A stretch of DNA of 64,000 nucleotides from Actinocatenispora rupis (lineage in GTDB: Bacteria; Actinomycetota; Actinomycetes; Mycobacteriales; Micromonosporaceae): assembly GCF_016861975.1 (NCBI RefSeq), contig NZ_BOMB01000029.1, forward strand, positions 81,311-145,310, read 5' to 3'. Made by a program: the position numbers and the translations under genes. A model generated the notes under the pieces. The model did not search any database. It saw only the letters and a program-made list of their open reading frames with translations, and was not told the DNA's origin. Of the stretch, positions 1 through 8,809 are shown piece after piece (position 1 is the stretch's first letter; each line of letters begins with the position of its first letter).

Positions 1-172
1 CCCAGTCCGCCCGGCACAGGTGGAGCTCGTCGACGAGCCCGTACCGGCGTTCCAGCCGGGGAAACAGTTCCCTCAGCTCGACCTGCAGGTTCCGGGACCG
101 TGGCCACCACGCGCCGCCAACCGCACCGAACGGGCCTACCGGCGTGAATGTCGCCCGTACGAACGAGGCCAT
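1..172 (-). CDS. DUF5994 family protein (partial, N-terminal 57 residues)
   Basis: The gene runs off the left edge, so only its N-terminus is visible. Translation from the ATG at 172 gives MASFVRATFTPVGPFGAVGG, then AWWPRSRNL at residues 21-29, then a LVDELHLC stretch. The GAWWPRSR signature near the N-terminus is typical of the small actinobacterial DUF5994 proteins, whose role is unknown. A G-rich tract (CGGGGGG) just upstream may be the ribosome binding site. The region between this start and the next gene (173-337) shows nothing I recognise. Confidence 0.7.
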   Translation of the reverse strand, partial: MASFVRATFTPVGPFGAVGGAWWPRSRNLQVELRELFPRLERRYGLVDELHLCRADW

Positions 173-337
173 GATGCACCCCCGCGAAAGCGGTACCGAA
201 CGCCTCTGTGGACTTTCGGGGACCGAGCGCCCGAGGCCCGAACACTCGGCTCGCCGACATCAGTCTCGTACCCACGATCGATGATCGCCACCAGGGAGAA
301 CCGGGGATGTTCGCCGAGCAGCCGCCGCGAGGGAAGC

Positions 338-532
338 TCACGATTCGCTGTCGTCGTACTCGATCTGCAGATCGTCGGGCAGCACCGCCATGCCCTCCTG
401 AATGGTGGCTGCCTCAGCCACGCTGACGCCATCGTGGAACACGCAGACCACCGCGCCGTCACTGCCGTCTTCCAGGCCCGAGGTGTCGATTTCCACCCGC
501 CAGGCGCCATCGCGGCTTCGTAGCAACCTCAC
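338..532 (-). CDS. small hypothetical protein
   Basis: Encodes about 64 residues, acidic at the C-terminus (ending DDLQIEYDDSES), with no membrane segment. The residues DGVSVAEAATIQEG look like a small soluble fold, but I do not recognise a family. An AAGGAG box directly abuts the GTG at 532, which is too close; the TTG two codons further in is better spaced, so the start is uncertain. Codon use has the high third-position GC expected of real genes here. It lies upstream of the DUF5994 gene on the same strand but about 165 bp away. Confidence 0.5.
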   Translation of the reverse strand: MRLLRSRDGAWRVEIDTSGLEDGSDGAVVCVFHDGVSVAEAATIQEGMAVLPDDLQIEYDDSES

Positions 533-668
533 TCCTTCACGCTACGAGCCGGGTAGCCGCAGGCGACAGGCCGAAGGGCCCCTGTCGTCCCGCGTCACCG
601 CCGCGGCGATCGGCCGACCCCGTCGGGCGTACGCGACCTGCGCGCGTCGAGCCCACCCGGGAGCACAC

Positions 669-703
669 GCGAACGGCCCCGGGATCAGTCCGGGACCGCT
701 CGC
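669..703. terminator. hairpin downstream of the membrane-protein gene pair
   Basis: Imperfect inverted repeat, GCGAACGGCCCCGG paired with CCGGGACCGCTCGC around a short GATCAGT loop, about 25 bp beyond the stop of the minus-strand gene at 728. There is no T tract, as is usual for high-GC actinobacteria. Position and stem suggest a Rho-independent-like terminator; this is inferred from sequence only. Confidence 0.5.
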
Positions 704-727
704 GTTGCGGCTGGCGTACCTCGTGGG

Positions 728-1441
728 TCAGGACCTCGTGCGGGCCCGGAGGATGCCGAGTCCGATGAAGCCGACCCACATCAGGGTGATCAGTCCGACG
801 AGAGCGTCGGCGCCCCAGCCGTTGACGGCGTAGAAGGTGGCGGCGTCCATGCCGAAGTACAGCGACGGTACGGCGAGCAGGTTGATCACCGCGACGACGA
901 CCGTGCCGCGTCGGGTCCACGCGGGGAGGATGCGCGGTGCGGCCGATCGCCGTACGGCGGCGACGAGTCCGAGGAAGAACATGGCGATCCAGATGTGCGC
1001 GATCGGGCCGTGCGCCAGTGCCATCGCGGCGGCCAGCGGCCCGTCGGTGGTCGGATCCATCGACTTGTCGGGGTACGCGAGCGGGGTGCCGGCTTCGAGG
1101 GAGGTCGCGAACAGGATGACGACGACGTACGTCAGCAGCGACGCGATGGACAGCTGCCCGGCGACGCTCCGCCGGCCCGTGTCGTCGGTGGGCAGCAGCC
1201 GGGCGAGCGCAACGCCGAAGACCGTGAGTACGGCGACGATGACGAGCGTCAGCAGGCTGCGTGTCAGGACGTTCCACTCGGGTGGCGGGCCGGAGTAGAT
1301 GAAGTACAGGGCCACCAGCAGTACGGAGAGCGCGCCGACCGTCAGGCCGGCCCGTCCGGCGAGACGCGCGTCGGACGCGTGCGGGTGGGCGGTCGCAGTA
1401 CGCGGAGGGGACGGGTGGCGGGCGATCGAGGGCGTGGTCAC
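728..1441 (-). CDS. polytopic membrane protein, about 6 TM
   Basis: A 237-residue integral membrane protein with about six hydrophobic segments, for example LTVGALSVLLVALYFIYSG near residues 28-46 and a C-terminal LVGLITLMWVGFIGLGIL segment. A hydrophilic loop (EAGTPLAYPDKSMDPTTDG) separates the halves. I do not recognise a named family. The GTG start at 1441 is chosen because its GTGA overlaps the stop of the upstream gene by 4 nt, implying translational coupling. The pair is divergent from a histidine kinase/response regulator operon and may be its target, which is inference. Confidence 0.7.
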   Translation of the reverse strand: MTTPSIARHPSPPRTATAHPHASDARLAGRAGLTVGALSVLLVALYFIYSGPPPEWNVLTRSLLTLVIVAVLTVFGVALARLLPTDDTGRRSVAGQLSIASLLTYVVVILFATSLEAGTPLAYPDKSMDPTTDGPLAAAMALAHGPIAHIWIAMFFLGLVAAVRRSAAPRILPAWTRRGTVVVAVINLLAVPSLYFGMDAATFYAVNGWGADALVGLITLMWVGFIGLGILRARTRS

Positions 1442-1728
1442 AGCGACCCCTTGGGTTCGGTTCGGGCGGAGGTGTTCGACCAGTGCCGGCGGGCGTGGTC
1501 GAGAACGAGCACGGCGGTGTTGACCACCAGCGCGCTGGCCGGTGTCCAGAGCCACCACGGGCCGTCCAGGTGCGTCTGGAAGATGGCCATCAGCAGCCAC
1601 ACGATGACCTGTACGGCGGTGGCGAAGGCGGCGACGGTCGTGACGGCGAAGCGCAGTCGGGTGGCGGGGCGCTGCTCGGTGGTACCCAGTCCGAGCAGCA
1701 GGCTCAGGCGGTGTCGCGTCGTGTTCAT
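1438..1728 (-). CDS. small 2TM membrane protein
   Basis: About 96 residues with two hydrophobic helices, FAVTTVAAFATAVQVIVWLL and WLWTPASALVVNTAVLVL, separated by a short QTHLDGPWW loop, and a basic tail. It resembles the 2TM proteins often encoded beside DesK-type two-component systems. The start MNTTRHRLS at 1728 is preferred; an in-frame ATG at 1794 would add 22 arginine-rich residues that do not look conserved. It ends in a 4-nt overlap with the next gene, so the two are probably co-transcribed. Confidence 0.6.
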   Translation of the reverse strand: MNTTRHRLSLLLGLGTTEQRPATRLRFAVTTVAAFATAVQVIVWLLMAIFQTHLDGPWWLWTPASALVVNTAVLVLDHARRHWSNTSARTEPKGSL

Positions 1729-1857
1729 GCCGTCAACGATGTCGGCCCGCACCCGCCCGCGTCGTCTGTCGTTCGGGCCGCGCGGGTCAGCCATCGGCCA
1801 CCGTGACTACCACTTTCGTTGACTGTCGGCACGGGCGCCGCAACCTAGGCTGACCGG

Positions 1858-3018
1858 GTGCACGATTCTCCGACCGGCCCTCGCGGCAGCCGGAAACGAT
1901 GGGAACTGCGTGGGAGGTCGGCGCTGCTGGTCCTCGCGTCGTTCGCGGGTGGCCTCGCCTTGCTGTTCCTCGTACTCGAACAGCGGCCGGGCGGCGGGTG
2001 GCGCGCGCTCGACATCGCGGTGGGTGCCCTGGCGAGCCTCGCGCTCCTGCTGCGGCGGCGCGCGCCCGTCGCCGTCGGGCTGCTGCTCGCGGTCGTCGCG
2101 GCGTTCTGCGCGACGGCCGGCGTCGCGAACTACGTGGCGCTGTTCGCCGTGGCACGCAGTCGCCGGATCGAGCTGGCCTTCGTGGTGGCGCTCGCCGACG
2201 TGGCCGGCGCGCTCGCGTTCTGGCTGCTCTACCCGGCGAACTCGGAGCTGAGCCTGACCGTCGTGGTCAACACGGCGATCGCGCTCGCGGTCGTGGCCTG
2301 GGGTGCGCTGCAACAGAAGCAGCAGGATCTGGTGGCCGTCTACCGGGACCGGGCGGTACGCATCGAGCGCGAGCGCGAGCTGCGCGCCGAACAGATCCAG
2401 ATGGCCGAACGCACCCGGATCGCCCGGGACATGCACGATTCGGTCGCGCACTACATGTCGCTGATCGCGCTGTACGCCGGTGGGCTCGAAGTCGCCGGCG
2501 CGCACGCGAAGGACGTGGGCCCGACCGCCGCGACGATCCGTACGACGGCGATCAGCGCGCTGGACGAGCTGCGTACGGTGATCGGCATGCTGCGGGACGG
2601 CACGCTCGCGGTACCGCAGGCTACCCGGCACGAGCGGACCGTCCGGGGCCTCGTCGACGAGGCGCGGCAGGCGGGTCAGCTCGTCGTCGCGCACCTCGAC
2701 GACGACGCCGTACGCGAGGCGGGCCCGGCCGCGGAGGAGGCGTACCGGATCCTCCAGGAGGGGCTGACGAACGCCCGCAAGCACGCCCCCGGTGCGCTCG
2801 TGACCGTCGACGTACGGCGGGACGGTGGGGACGTCCTGGTCACCGTCACCAACCCGGTCGACGACAACGCCCCGGTACTTCCCGGCAGCGGCGCCGGCCT
2901 GCTCGGGCTGGCCGAGCGGGTCGGCGCCCTCGGCGGCACCGTACGGCACGAGATCGTCGGACGTGGGGACGGCGGCTCCGGCGAGTTCCGGCTGCGTGGC
3001 AGAGTGCCTCAGCGATGA
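1858..3018 (+). CDS. sensor histidine kinase (NarL/DesK type)
   Basis: Membrane sensor kinase of 386 residues that should phosphorylate the adjacent response regulator. The N-terminal third holds about four to five hydrophobic helices (residues 18-140). A HisKA_3 dimerisation and phosphoacceptor domain follows, with RTRIARDMHDSVAHYMSLIA carrying the phosphorylated His. The C-terminal HATPase domain has an N-box (ILQEGLTNARKHAPG) and the glycine-rich SGAGLLGLAERV. It starts at GTG and overlaps the regulator start by 4 nt (ATGA). No extracytoplasmic sensing domain is visible, so the signal is probably membrane-associated. Confidence 0.92.
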   Translation: MHDSPTGPRGSRKRWELRGRSALLVLASFAGGLALLFLVLEQRPGGGWRALDIAVGALASLALLLRRRAPVAVGLLLAVVAAFCATAGVANYVALFAVARSRRIELAFVVALADVAGALAFWLLYPANSELSLTVVVNTAIALAVVAWGALQQKQQDLVAVYRDRAVRIERERELRAEQIQMAERTRIARDMHDSVAHYMSLIALYAGGLEVAGAHAKDVGPTAATIRTTAISALDELRTVIGMLRDGTLAVPQATRHERTVRGLVDEARQAGQLVVAHLDDDAVREAGPAAEEAYRILQEGLTNARKHAPGALVTVDVRRDGGDVLVTVTNPVDDNAPVLPGSGAGLLGLAERVGALGGTVRHEIVGRGDGGSGEFRLRGRVPQR

Positions 3019-3683
3019 ACACCACCACGTCCGTCCTCATCGTCGACGACGACGCGATGGTCCGCGCCGGGCTGTCGATGGTCCTGTCGTCCGACCCCAC
3101 GATCGCGATCGTCGCCGAGGCGTCGAGCGGCGCCGACGCCGTCGTCGCCGCGGTACGGCACCGGCCCGACACCGTACTGATGGATCTGCAGATGCCCGGG
3201 ATGAACGGCGTCGAGGCGACCCGCCGGATCCACGACGCGGTGCCGTCGTCGGCGATCCTCATGCTCACGACGTTCCACCTGGACACCCACGTGCTCGACG
3301 CGCTGCAGGCCGGCGCGAGCGGGTACCTGCTGAAAGACGTTGCGCCGCAAGAACTCTGCCGCGCCGTCCACCTCGCGGCCGCCGGCGAGTCGGCCTTCTC
3401 CGCGACGATCACCCGGCAGCTGGTCGCCCGGCAGACCCAGGCGCACAGCGGCCGCGACGACGGCAGCCGGAAAGCCGCCCGCGTACTGGCCGGGCTCACC
3501 GAACGCGAACGCGCCGTGGCGGACGCCGTGGCCGAAGGGGCCTCCAACGCCACGATCGCGAAGGCGCTGTTCATGAGCGAGGGCACCGTCAAGACGCACA
3601 TCTCCCGCGCCCTCACCAAGACCGGCCTGGACAACCGCGTCCAACTGGCGCTCATGGTGTTCCAGGCACAACAGTCTTCGTGA
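3015..3683 (+). CDS. NarL/FixJ-family response regulator
   Basis: Response regulator of 222 residues. The receiver domain has the acidic pocket VDDDAMVR near the N-terminus, the phosphoacceptor Asp in LMDLQMPGMNG and the conserved Lys in GYLLKDV. A LuxR-type helix-turn-helix lies at the C-terminus (LTERERAVADAVAEGASNAT, then MSEGTVKTHISRALTKTGL). Translation is coupled to the upstream kinase by a 4-nt overlap, so the pair forms one two-component system. The divergent membrane genes are plausible targets, but no operator repeat was identified. Confidence 0.93.
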   Translation: MNTTTSVLIVDDDAMVRAGLSMVLSSDPTIAIVAEASSGADAVVAAVRHRPDTVLMDLQMPGMNGVEATRRIHDAVPSSAILMLTTFHLDTHVLDALQAGASGYLLKDVAPQELCRAVHLAAAGESAFSATITRQLVARQTQAHSGRDDGSRKAARVLAGLTERERAVADAVAEGASNATIAKALFMSEGTVKTHISRALTKTGLDNRVQLALMVFQAQQSS

Positions 3684-3800
3684 CCGGGCCGGTCCGGGAG
3701 CGCGGCGCGGCGACGTACCCGTGACCCGGGCCGACTGGGCCGGTGTCGTACCGGATTCTCGGGCGGTCCCGGCCGTTGCGACGATCCGTACGCTGGCCGC

Positions 3801-5537
3801 ATGACCGGGGTACGGCTGTGCGTGGATTTCGGGACGTCGAACACCGTGACGGTGCTCGAACGCAGCGGTGGCCGTACGGAGGCGTTGCTGTTCGACGGGT
3901 CGCCGCTGCTGCCGTCCTCGGTGTACGCACAGCCCGACGGCCGCCTCGTCACCGGTCGGGACGCGCTGAACTCGGCGCGGTTGGCGCCCGAATGCTTCGA
4001 ACCGCATCCCAAGCTCCGCGTCGACGACGGCGTCGTACTGCTGGGCGTCGAGGTACCCGTGGTGGAGCTGTTCGCCGCGGTGCTGGGGCGTGTCGCGGCC
4101 GAGGCGCGGCGGGTGGCCGGCCGTCCGGTCGATCGCGTGGTGCTCACGCATCCGGCCGGGTGGGGGCCGCGCCGGCAGGGACTCCTGCGGGAGGGGGCGG
4201 CCCGGTCCGGCTGGGACGGCGTGATCCTCGTACCGGAGGCGGTTGCGGCGGCGCGGTACTTCGCCGAGCACCCTGCCCGGCGACCGGGCGAGGGTGCCGG
4301 CGCCGACGTCCGGGTCGACCCGGCACCGGTCGTCGTGTACGACCTCGGGGCCGGCACGTTCGACGTGTCCGTGGTCCGGGGGACGACGGTGCTGGCCGAG
4401 GACGGCCTGGGCGACGTCGGCGGGCTGGACATCGACACGGCGCTGGTCGACCACCTGGAGCGGACGTACCGACCGCGGGGCCCGGACGCGTGGGACCGGT
4501 TGCGGGCCCAGGGGACCGCGCGCGACCGGCGGGCCTGGCAGCAGCTGGCCGACGACGCCCGCGCGGCGAAGGAGATGCTGTCCCGCACCGCGCAGGCGTT
4601 CGTACACGTGCCGGTGGTCGAGGTCGACGCGCCCGTGGGACGCGAGGAACTGGACACCATCGCCACGCCGCTGATCGAGCGTACGGTGGCCGCGACCGGC
4701 ACGGCGATCGCCGCCGCGCTGCCCGCGCCGCCACCGGGCGGCGTGTTCCTGGTGGGCGGCGCCAGCCGGATGCCGCTGGTGGCCGGCCTGCTGCACCGCC
4801 GGCTCGGGGTCCTGCCCACCGTGGCCGACCAGCCCGAACTCGTCGTCGCGTACGGCGGGCTGCTCGACGCCGACGCCGATCCGCAGCCCCTCACCACGGG
4901 GTTCGTCGACGCCGTCTCCGTGCACGCCGCCGAGGATGGGCCGCCCACGCTCGCCGACCTGCCGGCGCCCCGGACCGCCGGCCCATCCCGCCGGTGGGGC
5001 TTCCTGGTCGTCGCCGGCCTGGCCGTCCTCCTGGTACTCGCCGCGCTGACCGCCGGCGTCAAGCTGACGCCCCTGCTGTCCGGCCACCCGTCGGCGACCC
5101 CGCCCGCGCAGGAGGTGCACGGCACGTTGCGCATGTGTACCTCGATGGAAACTGGCGGCACGGACTGCCTCTACGCCGCCGTCGTCGCCGCGGACCTGGA
5201 GAGCCGCGAGGTCACGGGCTCGAAGGACGGCGACAGCGACATCGTGATCGGCGGGGTCAACGGTGGCGTCGCGGGTCTCGACGCCGTCAACGGCGCCGAA
5301 CTCGCCGTACGCGGCCGCGACGACCTGCCGCAGGACGCGGCCAGCTGCCGGACGACGCCGGGCTGGACCCTGACGATCGACCCGTACGACCTGGCCGACG
5401 GCGACGTGCTCTGCGTGAAGACGAACCGGGGCCGGTACGGCTACCTGTCCGTGACGAACCACGACTCGAAGAGCGGGATGGTGGTCGACCTCGCGTTCAC
5501 GTACACGCTGTGGAAGCCCGGCACAGCTGGGAACTGA
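3801..5537 (+). CDS. membrane-anchored Hsp70-family (actin-like ATPase) protein
   Basis: A 578-residue protein whose first 380 residues form an Hsp70-like actin-fold ATPase: phosphate-1 loop CVDFGTSNTVTV, phosphate-2 motif VVYDLGAGTFDVSVV, and adenosine motif FLVGGASRMPLV. There is no DnaK substrate-binding domain. Instead a proline-rich linker leads to one TM helix (WGFLVVAGLAVLLVLAAL, near residue 397) and about 155 exported residues with four cysteines that could form two disulfides. The architecture suggests an ATP-dependent cytoplasmic module coupled to an extracytoplasmic domain; substrate unknown. No Shine-Dalgarno is seen before the ATG. A palindrome, GGGAAC-tgac-GTTCCC at 5529-5544, overlaps the stop codon. 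Confidence 0.85.
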   Translation: MTGVRLCVDFGTSNTVTVLERSGGRTEALLFDGSPLLPSSVYAQPDGRLVTGRDALNSARLAPECFEPHPKLRVDDGVVLLGVEVPVVELFAAVLGRVAAEARRVAGRPVDRVVLTHPAGWGPRRQGLLREGAARSGWDGVILVPEAVAAARYFAEHPARRPGEGAGADVRVDPAPVVVYDLGAGTFDVSVVRGTTVLAEDGLGDVGGLDIDTALVDHLERTYRPRGPDAWDRLRAQGTARDRRAWQQLADDARAAKEMLSRTAQAFVHVPVVEVDAPVGREELDTIATPLIERTVAATGTAIAAALPAPPPGGVFLVGGASRMPLVAGLLHRRLGVLPTVADQPELVVAYGGLLDADADPQPLTTGFVDAVSVHAAEDGPPTLADLPAPRTAGPSRRWGFLVVAGLAVLLVLAALTAGVKLTPLLSGHPSATPPAQEVHGTLRMCTSMETGGTDCLYAAVVAADLESREVTGSKDGDSDIVIGGVNGGVAGLDAVNGAELAVRGRDDLPQDAASCRTTPGWTLTIDPYDLADGDVLCVKTNRGRYGYLSVTNHDSKSGMVVDLAFTYTLWKPGTAGN

Positions 5538-5754
5538 CGTTCCCGGGAGGTCGGGGGCGTCGACGGGAACCGCGGTCTCCTCGACGGACCGCCCGCCCGG
5601 TGGCCTGACCCGGCGACCCGGTCGGGCGCCGGCCGATGAGTCCGCCGCGTCGAGGACGTCTACCACTCGAAGGCAGGACGCCATGCCGGCGCGGCGGAGT
5701 ACCCGCGGCGCCGCGGGCGACTGCGCGATCCGGAACGGGTGAGCGGGAGGCGCT

Positions 5755-6954
5755 GTGAGTCGTACCAGGGTGTTGGTGTCGGGGGCGAGCATCGCGGGGC
5801 CGGCGCTGGCCCACTGGCTGCGTCGACGGGGCGCCGAGGTGACCGTGGTGGAGCGGGCGCCCGACCTGCGGCCCGGTGGGCAGGCGGTGGACGCGCGCGG
5901 GGTGGCCCGGGAGGTCATCCGGCGGATGGGGCTGGACGCGCCGGTACGCGCGGCCCGTACGGAGACCGCCGGGGCGTACACGGTGGATGTGGACGGGAAC
6001 GTGCTGGAGACGTTCCGCGCGGACGACGACGGCGGCGACGGGTACATCGCGGAGATCGAGATCCTGCGCGGCGACCTGTCCCGGGTGCTGTACGACGACA
6101 CGCGGGACGGCGTCGAGTACGTCTTCGGCGACCGGATCGCCGAACTCGCCCAGGACGCGGACGGCGTCGACGTGGTCTTCGCGGGCGGCGACCGGCGGCG
6201 CTTCGAGCTGGTCGTCGGGGCGGACGGGCTGCACTCGGCGCTGCGCGCGATGGTCTTCGGCCCGCGCGAGCGGTACATCCGGCATCTCGGGCACGTGATG
6301 GCGTTCTACACCGTGCCCAACGAGTACGGGCTGGACCGCTGGCTGTACGACTACCAGGAGGCGGAGTCCGGGCGTTCCGCCGGGCTGCGGCCGGTCCAGG
6401 ACGCCACCCGGGCGATGGCCATGTTCTCCTTCCCCGCCGCCGATCTCGCCGTCGACCACCGCGACGTCGAGGCGCAGAAGCGGCTGCTGCGCGAGCGGAT
6501 GGCCGGCCTGGGCTGGCTGGCCCCGCGCATCCTCACGCACCTCGACGACACCCCGGACTTCTACCTGGACCAGGTCGCGCAGGTGGTGATGGACCGCTGG
6601 TCGAGCGGCCGGGTGGCGCTGCTCGGGGACGCGGCGTTCAGCTCGTCGCCGCTGTCCGGCGGCGGTACCGGGTTGGCCCTGGTCGGCGCGTACGTGCTGG
6701 CCGGGGAGCTGGCCGCCGCGGGCTGGGATCCGGCCGCCGGGTTCGCGCGCTACGAGGCGCGGATGCGGTCGTACGTCGAGGCCAACCAGGAGATCGGCCG
6801 GCTGCACGCGCACACCCGCGACGTACCCGCGCCGGACGCCGACCCGGACGCGGAACCCGAATGGGACTTCGCCCTGATCGACCGCGCGATCAACGGCGTC
6901 GACCTGCCCGACTACGCGGGCCTGCCGGACTCCGCCGCCCCGGCCGCGCCGTAG
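5755..6954 (+). CDS. FAD-dependent monooxygenase (PHBH fold)
   Basis: Flavoprotein hydroxylase of 399 residues. It has the dinucleotide-binding fingerprint VSGASIAGPALAHWLRRRG at residues 7-25, the acidic ribose-binding end VVERAP, and the second FAD motif LLGDAAFSSSPLSGGGTGLAL near residue 287. This is the TetX/PhzS-like group that hydroxylates aromatic or polyketide substrates using NAD(P)H and O2; the substrate here is unknown. The GTG start has a GGGAGG box 5 nt upstream. A perfect 16-bp palindrome (CCCGCGGCGCCGCGGG, 5702-5717) lies in the leader and could be an operator. Confidence 0.88.
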   Translation: MSRTRVLVSGASIAGPALAHWLRRRGAEVTVVERAPDLRPGGQAVDARGVAREVIRRMGLDAPVRAARTETAGAYTVDVDGNVLETFRADDDGGDGYIAEIEILRGDLSRVLYDDTRDGVEYVFGDRIAELAQDADGVDVVFAGGDRRRFELVVGADGLHSALRAMVFGPRERYIRHLGHVMAFYTVPNEYGLDRWLYDYQEAESGRSAGLRPVQDATRAMAMFSFPAADLAVDHRDVEAQKRLLRERMAGLGWLAPRILTHLDDTPDFYLDQVAQVVMDRWSSGRVALLGDAAFSSSPLSGGGTGLALVGAYVLAGELAAAGWDPAAGFARYEARMRSYVEANQEIGRLHAHTRDVPAPDADPDAEPEWDFALIDRAINGVDLPDYAGLPDSAAPAAP

Positions 6955-7025
6955 CCCACCGCGTACCCCCGGGATGTGTCCGGGCCGCGGCGCCGGTGAC
7001 CGCCGCGAGGCCCGGCGCGACCGGG

Positions 7026-8282
7026 TCAGGGTTCGATGTCGACCTCGGCGAGCCGTGCCGCGAGGAAGCCGCGCTCGGCGTCGTTGTCGGTGCGCGCCAA
7101 CGCATCCCGGTACGCCAGCGCCGCCTCGGCCGGGCGGTCGAGCCGGCGTAGCAGGTCCGCCCGCACCGCCGGCAGGTACGGGTACCGGGCGAGGCGCGGG
7201 TCGGCCGCCAGTTCGTCGACGAGGGCCAGCGCGACGGCCGGCCCGCTCGCCATCGACACCGGTACGGTCCGGTTCAGCGCCACCACGGGCGACGGCCACA
7301 CCGCGAGGAGCCGGTCGTACAGGGTGACGAGCTGCTGCCAGTCCGTCTCGTCGTACGTGGGGGCCTCGGCGTACAGGGCGGCGATGGCGGCCTGGAGCGT
7401 GTAGCGGCCGGGCCGGCCGGCGCGCAGCCCGGCGACGATCAGCTCGTGCGCCTCGGCCAGCGCCGCGCGGTCCCACCGCGACCGGTCCTGGTCCTCCAGC
7501 CGGAGCAGCCCACCGTCCGGGCCGGTACGCGTGGCGCGCCGGGCGTCGGTGGCGAGCAGCAGCGCGAGCAGGCCGCCGACCTCCGGCTCGTCCGGCATCA
7601 ACGCCCGCAGCGTACGGGCCAGGTGCAGGGCCCGGTCCGCCGCGTCGGTACGCAGCAGGGTCGGGCCGCTGGGTGCGGTGTGCCCGGCGGTGTACAGCAG
7701 GTGCACCACCCCGAGTACGGCGGGGAGCCGGTCGGGCAGCTCGGCGGGCCGCGGCACCCGGTACGGGATGCGGGCGGTGGCGATCTTCTTCTTCGCCCGG
7801 GTGATCCGGGCCGCCATCGTCTGCTCCGACACGAGCAGGGCGCGGGCCACGTCCGCGGTCGGCAGCCCGCACACGAGGCGCAGGGTGAGCGCGAGCCGGG
7901 CCTCGGGGGCGAGCGCCGGATGGCAGCAGGTGAACACCAGCCGCAGCCGCTCGTCCGGTACGGCGTCGGTCTGCTCCGGCGGCGGGTCGGTGGCGGGCTC
8001 GTACCCGGTCTCGGCCGGTTCCACCAGCAGCGGCAGCCTCGACCGGAACGTCGCCTCCCGGCGCATCGCGTCCATCGCCCGGCGCCGTGCCGTGGTGGTC
8101 AGCCACGCCGCCGGGTTGGCGGGCGTACCGTCGCGCGCCCACGCGGTCAGCGCCGCCGCGTACGCCTCCTGGACGCACTCCTCGGCGAGGTCCAGGTCCC
8201 GGGCGACGCGCACCGTCGCGGCGAGTACCAGGGCCCACTCGCGCCGGTGCGCGTCGGCGACCGCCCGTGCCGCGTCGGTCAT
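7026..8282 (-). CDS. ECF42-like RNA polymerase sigma factor with C-terminal TPR-like extension
   Basis: Alternative sigma factor of 418 residues. Region 2 (LAEECVQEAYAAALTAWARDG) and region 4 (LVCGLPTADVARALLVSEQT) lie in the first 180 residues. A long alpha-helical extension (DUF6596/TPR-like, residues about 185-418) follows, in place of a separate anti-sigma factor. Known ECF42 members have this layout and are encoded beside DGPF/YCII proteins, exactly as here: the upstream YCII gene overlaps this start by 4 nt. It is convergent with the FAD monooxygenase gene. Confidence 0.9.
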   Translation of the reverse strand: MTDAARAVADAHRREWALVLAATVRVARDLDLAEECVQEAYAAALTAWARDGTPANPAAWLTTTARRRAMDAMRREATFRSRLPLLVEPAETGYEPATDPPPEQTDAVPDERLRLVFTCCHPALAPEARLALTLRLVCGLPTADVARALLVSEQTMAARITRAKKKIATARIPYRVPRPAELPDRLPAVLGVVHLLYTAGHTAPSGPTLLRTDAADRALHLARTLRALMPDEPEVGGLLALLLATDARRATRTGPDGGLLRLEDQDRSRWDRAALAEAHELIVAGLRAGRPGRYTLQAAIAALYAEAPTYDETDWQQLVTLYDRLLAVWPSPVVALNRTVPVSMASGPAVALALVDELAADPRLARYPYLPAVRADLLRRLDRPAEAALAYRDALARTDNDAERGFLAARLAEVDIEP

Positions 8283-8623
8283 CGCGCCGGGGGGATGCTG
8301 CCCGCGACCGGGCGTACCTCGACGCCGCCGCGACCCCAGCGCACCGCCGGGTTGTCGCGCGCCACCGCGAGCGCCGCGTCCAGGTCGGGCGCCTCGATCA
8401 CGCAGAACCCGGCGACGACCTCCTTGGTGTCCACGAACGGGCCGTCCGTGACGACGTCGCCGCGCAGCGACGTCGCCGTCTCCGGCGCCGCCAGCGCGTA
8501 CGCCGAGACCATCGCGCCCGAGTCGACGATGTCCTCCGCGTGCTGCTTGCTCTCCGCCAGCTGCCCGGCGGTGTAGTCGCCGGCGGTCGGGTCGTCGAAG
8601 ATCAGGATCGCGTACTGGGCCAT
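8279..8623 (-). CDS. YCII-related (DGPF) family protein
   Basis: A 114-residue YCII/DGPF-domain protein, a small ferredoxin-like fold of unsettled function. It has MAQYAILIFDDP at the start, VVTDGPFVDTKEVVAGFCVIEA (the DGPF motif) in the centre, and a VEVRPV terminus. The ATG at 8623 is preceded by a good GAGGAG box. It is translationally coupled to the ECF42-like sigma factor, the standard partnership for this sigma group, suggesting it is both target and modulator of that regulon. Confidence 0.9.
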   Translation of the reverse strand: MAQYAILIFDDPTAGDYTAGQLAESKQHAEDIVDSGAMVSAYALAAPETATSLRGDVVTDGPFVDTKEVVAGFCVIEAPDLDAALAVARDNPAVRWGRGGVEVRPVAGSIPPAR

Positions 8624-8809
8624 GAGTGCTCCTCGTTCGTCGGTGTGCCTACACCAGTACGTCGGACGGGTGCGGCGGAATCGACAACCCGCAGCGAGGC
8701 TTTTTCCGTACCCGGCGCCGCCGCGCATCCCCGTTGTGTACCCGCCCTTGTTGCGGGCCACAACCACGCCGGCCGGATCCGTCCCGTTTCGCGTACGGCT
8801 GCGCGTGGG

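Noticed and set aside
2846..6278. Very long antisense open frames (771 and 1089 codons) opposite the kinase/regulator/Hsp70 region
   Set aside because: Arg/Pro/Ser/Ala-rich translations with no domain motifs, typical shadow frames of high-GC genes. The plus strand has clear kinase, regulator and Hsp70 motifs.
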